Shown here: one piece after another, positions 60,815 to 64,000 of the stretch | Position numbering within the stretch: position 1 is the stretch's first letter | Layout of the letters: each line of letters starts with the position of its first letter | Source of the DNA: Opitutaceae bacterium | GTDB taxonomy: Bacteria; Verrucomicrobiota; Verrucomicrobiia; Opitutales; Opitutaceae | Assembly: GCA_024233285.1 (NCBI GenBank) | Contig: JACKPU010000007.1 | Coordinates: 62,001 to 126,000, forward strand | Direction of reading: 5' to 3' | Length of the DNA: 64,000 nt | Notes under the pieces: generated by a model | Databases searched by the model: none | What the model was told of the DNA's origin: nothing | The model's input: only the letters and a program-made list of their open reading frames with translations | Position numbers and translations under genes: made by a program

Positions 60815-62016
60815 AACAAATGATAGCCGCCCAAGGCCGCGGGGCCCCATTGCCAGTCGATTCTGGCGAGGGCGCCGAGCATGGGCACGGCGATGACACC
60901 GCCGATCGCGTAGGCCCCCAGGCTGATCAGATTATACAGGGCGAAATAGGCCGGCCGCGCGCCCTCCGCCGGCACCGTCGTATAAAGTGAGGCCGGTGCC
61001 GCCACCCCGTAAATGCCGTCGGCAATCGCGACAAAGGCCCAGCCCAGGATGATCGGCCAGACCCGATCGGCCGACGCAAAGGGGAAGCACAGAAAGAAGG
61101 CCGCGTAGATTGGTCCCGCCAGCCAGAGCAGGCGCCGCGGACCGACGTGATCGCACAGCCGTCCAAACCACGGCGTGAGCAGTAATTTAACCAGCAGATA
61201 GCCCACACCCATTGTGGCGATGAGCCACGGCCGCATGTGCAGCACCTCAAGATTGAACACCTGATAATAGGCCACGGCGAAAAAGAAGGGCAGGGTGAAG
61301 ATCAAGGTGCCGAGGAGGAGCTTGATGAATCGCCGGTTGCGCCAGACGGCGCGCCAATCGGAGAGCCGGTAGGCCACCGGCGCGAGTTGTTCGTGCATCG
61401 TGACCCGTTGCAGGGAAAGCGCCGCGCCGATGCCGAACGCGGATCCGGTCACGAGCAACGCGGCCAAGCCCGTCAAATTGCGCGTGCCGACCGCATCCAC
61501 CGCCAGGCCCACGATTAACGTCGCGGCGATAATCGCGAAACTGGCGACGCGAATGCGCCGCCCCAGATAACGTCCGCGCAAACCGCTCGGAATCGTCGTG
61601 GCCAGCCAGTCGTCCGCAAAAGGGCGGGTCAGATGCAGACAGGACGCCGCCAGAAAGACCGCCGCGCACAGCACCAGCGGGCGCCAGGCCGGCGGCAGCA
61701 ACGGCGCCGAGAGGATGGCGAGCAGCACGAGCGCCGGTTCGGTGATCGCGAGCCACAGGATGAAGCGCTTGCGCCGGCGCACGCGATTGGCCAGCGGCAG
61801 GCACAGCAATTGGGCGATGCAGGCCACGCTGAGCACGGCGCTGAAATAGCCCATCGCATTGCGCGGCACCCCGACGGCCAGTGCATAGGCCACGAACACC
61901 ATGGTCGTGCCGCCGCAGATGGTTTCGAACACCCCGCGCAGGCTGACGTTCCAATTGAACCAGACGAGGGAGGAACGGGTTTCGTGTTTGGTCAGGGAGC
62001 GGACCGGGTGGGGCAT
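60742..62016 (-). CDS. Major facilitator superfamily transporter
   Basis: 424 residues, about 12 hydrophobic helices in two halves, with a basic cytoplasmic loop after helix 2 ('PLANRVRRRKRFILW') and another in the second half ('CDHVGPRRLLW'). No substrate motif was recognised. The last 24 codons overlap the end of the convergent LysR gene; both frames look genuine. Confidence 0.82.
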   Translation of the reverse strand: MPHPVRSLTKHETRSSLVWFNWNVSLRGVFETICGGTTMVFVAYALAVGVPRNAMGYFSAVLSVACIAQLLCLPLANRVRRRKRFILWLAITEPALVLLAILSAPLLPPAWRPLVLCAAVFLAASCLHLTRPFADDWLATTIPSGLRGRYLGRRIRVASFAIIAATLIVGLAVDAVGTRNLTGLAALLVTGSAFGIGAALSLQRVTMHEQLAPVAYRLSDWRAVWRNRRFIKLLLGTLIFTLPFFFAVAYYQVFNLEVLHMRPWLIATMGVGYLLVKLLLTPWFGRLCDHVGPRRLLWLAGPIYAAFFLCFPFASADRVWPIILGWAFVAIADGIYGVAAPASLYTTVPAEGARPAYFALYNLISLGAYAIGGVIAVPMLGALARIDWQWGPAALGGYHLFYALCGLVMLPCTAAVLLFPRGRA

Positions 62017-62061
62017 AAACTGCGCGGGCGGCGCATGGCGGGATTCGGGAATCGGTTTGGC

Positions 62062-63018
62062 TCAGCGCCTGGCCCAGAGCCGCAGCGAGCTGAGCAGGAA
62101 ATTCTCGAGCGCGGCCGCCTGGTTCAGGTTCAACCGCAGCAGGCCGACGTTGTGCTCCAACGCCGCGATCGCCGCCGGGTGGGCCGTGCGGGCCGCTTCA
62201 TCGCCGGCGCGCAACCGCGGCACGGCGAAGGCCCGTGTGGCGTGTTCGAGATCGGCGAAAAGCCCCTGGCGGATGCCATTGGCCAGTCCGGTTTCAATCG
62301 CGACCTGTTCGTCGCTTTCGAGATCGGGCGGCAGCTTTTCCTTTTCAAGCTTCCATGCCTCCGAAGTCGCCGCATCGAGAATCGCATCGAAGCGGGCCAC
62401 CAGGCTGTAGAGGGTGAAAATGTGATCGGCGACTTCGCGCTTGCCGGACACGCCTTCCACCAGCCGTCCCAACCAATCCTGATAATCCGCCAGCCAGGCC
62501 GGAAACCCGGCGTGTTCGATGGTCACGCCCGTGGCCGGAAAGCGAAACAGCAGCACGCGGCTGCGAATCGTCGGCAGCAAGGCGTAAGGCCGGGTGGTCA
62601 AGAGCAGCAGCGTGGTATTCGCCGGCGGCTCCTCCAGCGTCTTGAGAAAGATGTTCGCGGCCGGCAGGTTCATGCGGTCGCATTCGTGCACGATGGCGAC
62701 CTTGCGTGGCGCCACGTTGGCCGAAACCTGCACCTTGCCGATCAGGTCGCGGGTGTTTTCGGCGGTGATCATGCGCGCCTTGCCGGTCGGACGCAGGGCA
62801 AAGCAATCCGGATGCTGGTCCGGCGCAAAGTGCGCGGACGATTCCGCGGTGTTCAACAGCCGGTCCGCGATCGCCTGGGCCACTTGCGTGAGCGTGGAGA
62901 GATCCCCGCCGTGGAGCAGGACGCTGTGCGACAGCCGCTGCCGCTCGATGGCGGCTTCAATCACTGAAACGGTCGGGGTGCCGACCAAGGCCGAGGGCCA
63001 TGCGACGCGTTCGGCCAT
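62062..63018 (-). CDS. holB: DNA polymerase III delta' subunit
   Basis: 318 residues from ATG at 63018, 2 bp after the tmk stop; longer open-frame extensions run antisense through tmk and are rejected. AAA+ clamp-loader features include 'LSHSVLLHGG', 'ECDRMNLPAANIFLKTLEEP' and 'LLLLTTRPYALLPTIRSR' (the conserved SRC-type arginine-finger region reads 'SRV'). There is no Walker A lysine, as is usual for delta'. It is part of the sliding-clamp loader. The tmk-holB order is common in bacteria. Confidence 0.88.
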   Translation of the reverse strand: MAERVAWPSALVGTPTVSVIEAAIERQRLSHSVLLHGGDLSTLTQVAQAIADRLLNTAESSAHFAPDQHPDCFALRPTGKARMITAENTRDLIGKVQVSANVAPRKVAIVHECDRMNLPAANIFLKTLEEPPANTTLLLLTTRPYALLPTIRSRVLLFRFPATGVTIEHAGFPAWLADYQDWLGRLVEGVSGKREVADHIFTLYSLVARFDAILDAATSEAWKLEKEKLPPDLESDEQVAIETGLANGIRQGLFADLEHATRAFAVPRLRAGDEAARTAHPAAIAALEHNVGLLRLNLNQAAALENFLLSSLRLWARR

Positions 63019-63020
63019 GG

Positions 63021-63671
63021 TTACAAGCCCAGGCGCAACTGCACGTGCTCCCAGATGGCCTTGGCGACCTGCGCAATCGGCTTGGTGCCGTCCACCAGAA
63101 TCACGCGGTCGGTCATGTTTTTCGCCAGCAGCAGGTAGCCTTCGCGCACCTTGTTGTAGAAATCGATGTTCTCGCGCTCCATGCGATCCGGCAGGTCGGT
63201 CACACGCTGCTTGAGCCGGGCGATGCTGACCTCCGTCGGCACGTCGATGATGACCGTGATGTCCGGCATGACATTGCCGACGGCGAAACGATTGATCTGG
63301 GCCACGGGATCGGCCGCAAGGTTGCGCGCGATGCCTTGATAAACCGTCGAGGAATCCAGGTAGCGATCGCTGAGCACGAACTTGCCGGCAATCAACGCCG
63401 GGACGATGACCTCGCGCACGACCTGGGCGCGGGCGGCGGTGAACAACAGCAGCTCCGTCTCGGGACACATCTCGTCGCCCTTGGAATTGTGCACGATGAT
63501 GTTGCGGATCTGCTCACCGATTTCGGTGCCGCCGGGTTCGCGGGTGGTGATGACTTCCTTGCCGAGTTTTTGCAGATGGGCGGCCAGCAGGGAGATTTGG
63601 GTCGATTTGCCGCTGCCTTCGGAACCTTCAAACGAGATGAGCCGACCGGCGGGTTTTGATTTCAGAGGCAT
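63021..63671 (-). CDS. tmk: Thymidylate kinase
   Basis: 216 residues. P-loop 'FEGSEGSGKST', the DRY-type motif 'LSDRYLDSSTVYQG', and 'TREPGGTEIGEQIR'. It phosphorylates dTMP to dTDP for DNA synthesis. It lies just upstream of holB on the same strand and after a PfkB gene. Confidence 0.95.
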   Translation of the reverse strand: MPLKSKPAGRLISFEGSEGSGKSTQISLLAAHLQKLGKEVITTREPGGTEIGEQIRNIIVHNSKGDEMCPETELLLFTAARAQVVREVIVPALIAGKFVLSDRYLDSSTVYQGIARNLAADPVAQINRFAVGNVMPDITVIIDVPTEVSIARLKQRVTDLPDRMERENIDFYNKVREGYLLLAKNMTDRVILVDGTKPIAQVAKAIWEHVQLRLGL

Positions 63672-63689
63672 GGGAGAAAGATGGTTGAA

Positions 63690-64000
63690 TCAGCGCCAGT
63701 TGGCGAGGAAGGTTTCGAGATCGCCGATCGACGGGCTCTGGCCCGTGCGGACGTAATGACCACTCGTGCACACGCCGACGCCGAGGCAGGATTCCGGGGA
63801 AAGCCCCATGATCTGGCCGGCGGAGAACCCGGCGTTGAAATGATCGCCCGCGCCGGTGGTGATCAACGGCTTGGCCACATACGGTCCCGGCACCCAATGC
63901 GTGCCGTCGCGGTTGGCACAAGCGGCGGATTCCTTGGGATGCACCACGACCGTGGTCAAATCCAGCCGTTCGCGAATTTTGGCCGCCATGTTGCGCAAGC
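63690..64000 (-). CDS. PfkB-family sugar kinase, C-terminal part
   Basis: The last ~103 residues; the gene continues past the right edge. It carries the PfkB signature 2 region 'ITTGAGDHFNAGFSAG', with catalytic Asp in 'GAGD', and ends 'LETFLANWR'. Members phosphorylate sugars or nucleosides with ATP; the substrate cannot be told from this part. It lies upstream of tmk, separated by 18 bp. Confidence 0.85.
   Translation of the reverse strand, partial: LRNMAAKIRERLDLTTVVVHPKESAACANRDGTHWVPGPYVAKPLITTGAGDHFNAGFSAGQIMGLSPESCLGVGVCTSGHYVRTGQSPSIGDLETFLANWR

Noticed and set aside
63019..63468. Upstream extension of the delta' frame
   Set aside because: The extension runs through tmk in another frame and has no delta' homology; the ATG at 63018 gives a normal N-terminus.
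1..64000. CRISPR arrays, rRNA operons and insertion sequences
   Set aside because: No regularly spaced direct repeats, no rRNA-like sequence and no transposase gene or terminal inverted repeats were seen.

Overview
The window reads as a GC-rich bacterial chromosome, most likely Verrucomicrobiota (Opitutaceae-like). This is an inference from gene content: a DabA/DabB bicarbonate-uptake pair, GH2 beta-galactosidase, formylglycine-enzyme/PP2C modules, verrucomicrobial-style metal operons, and many starts with no Shine-Dalgarno sequence. No rRNA, tRNA or CRISPR array was seen.

Left chromosomal flank (1-7,423): end of a TolC-like gene, maf, a TonB-like protein, an RluA-type pseudouridine synthase, then aroF (DAHP synthase). 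aroF is preceded by a 28-codon leader peptide packed with Tyr/Phe/Trp codons and by mutually exclusive hairpins ending in an intrinsic terminator, a textbook attenuator layout. A Phd/VapC toxin-antitoxin pair follows, then mutS on the minus strand.

Integrated element (about 7,390-51,826, 44 kb): it sits inside the 5' end of mutS. The true start of mutS (18 codons) is stranded at 51,848 beside an alpha/beta hydrolase gene. The body of mutS lies 44 kb away at 4,884-7,424 and has been given a replacement start by the element. A 34-bp imperfect direct repeat (29/34) marks the ends; every difference is synonymous or part of one Glu-to-Gln codon. TATACCC repeats with the same 13-bp spacing lie inside both ends. 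The left end carries a tyrosine recombinase, an excisionase-like protein, a nucleotidyltransferase pair resembling a toxin-antitoxin system, a palindrome-rich non-coding stretch and a MobF relaxase. No coupling protein or type IV secretion genes are present, so it looks like a mobilizable element that needs a helper.

The cargo is metal resistance in two blocks. Block 1 (16-31 kb, Zn/Cd/Co type): a CzcCBA-like RND pump with a PII-NG-type regulator and accessory lipoproteins, a second TolC, a P1B-2 ATPase, a frameshifted ribulose-phosphate epimerase, a ZIP transporter and a CDF exporter. Block 2 (31-48 kb, Cu/Ag type): a CnrYXH-like anti-sigma/sensor/ECF-sigma operon divergent from CusCBA, a multicopper oxidase fused to a predicted outer-membrane barrel domain, DUF3347 and YHS proteins, a CorE-like Cys-tailed ECF sigma factor, a Cu P1B-1 ATPase and a cytosolic copper-storage protein. 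Remnants of a FAD oxidoreductase and an RcnA-like Ni/Co exporter show decay. The right end holds a formylglycine-enzyme-like protein, a PP2C phosphatase and a small unknown.

Right chromosomal flank (51,849-64,000): alpha/beta hydrolase, beta-galactosidase, the dabA-dabB operon with a divergent LysR regulator, an MFS transporter, DNA polymerase III delta', thymidylate kinase, and the C-terminus of a PfkB kinase.
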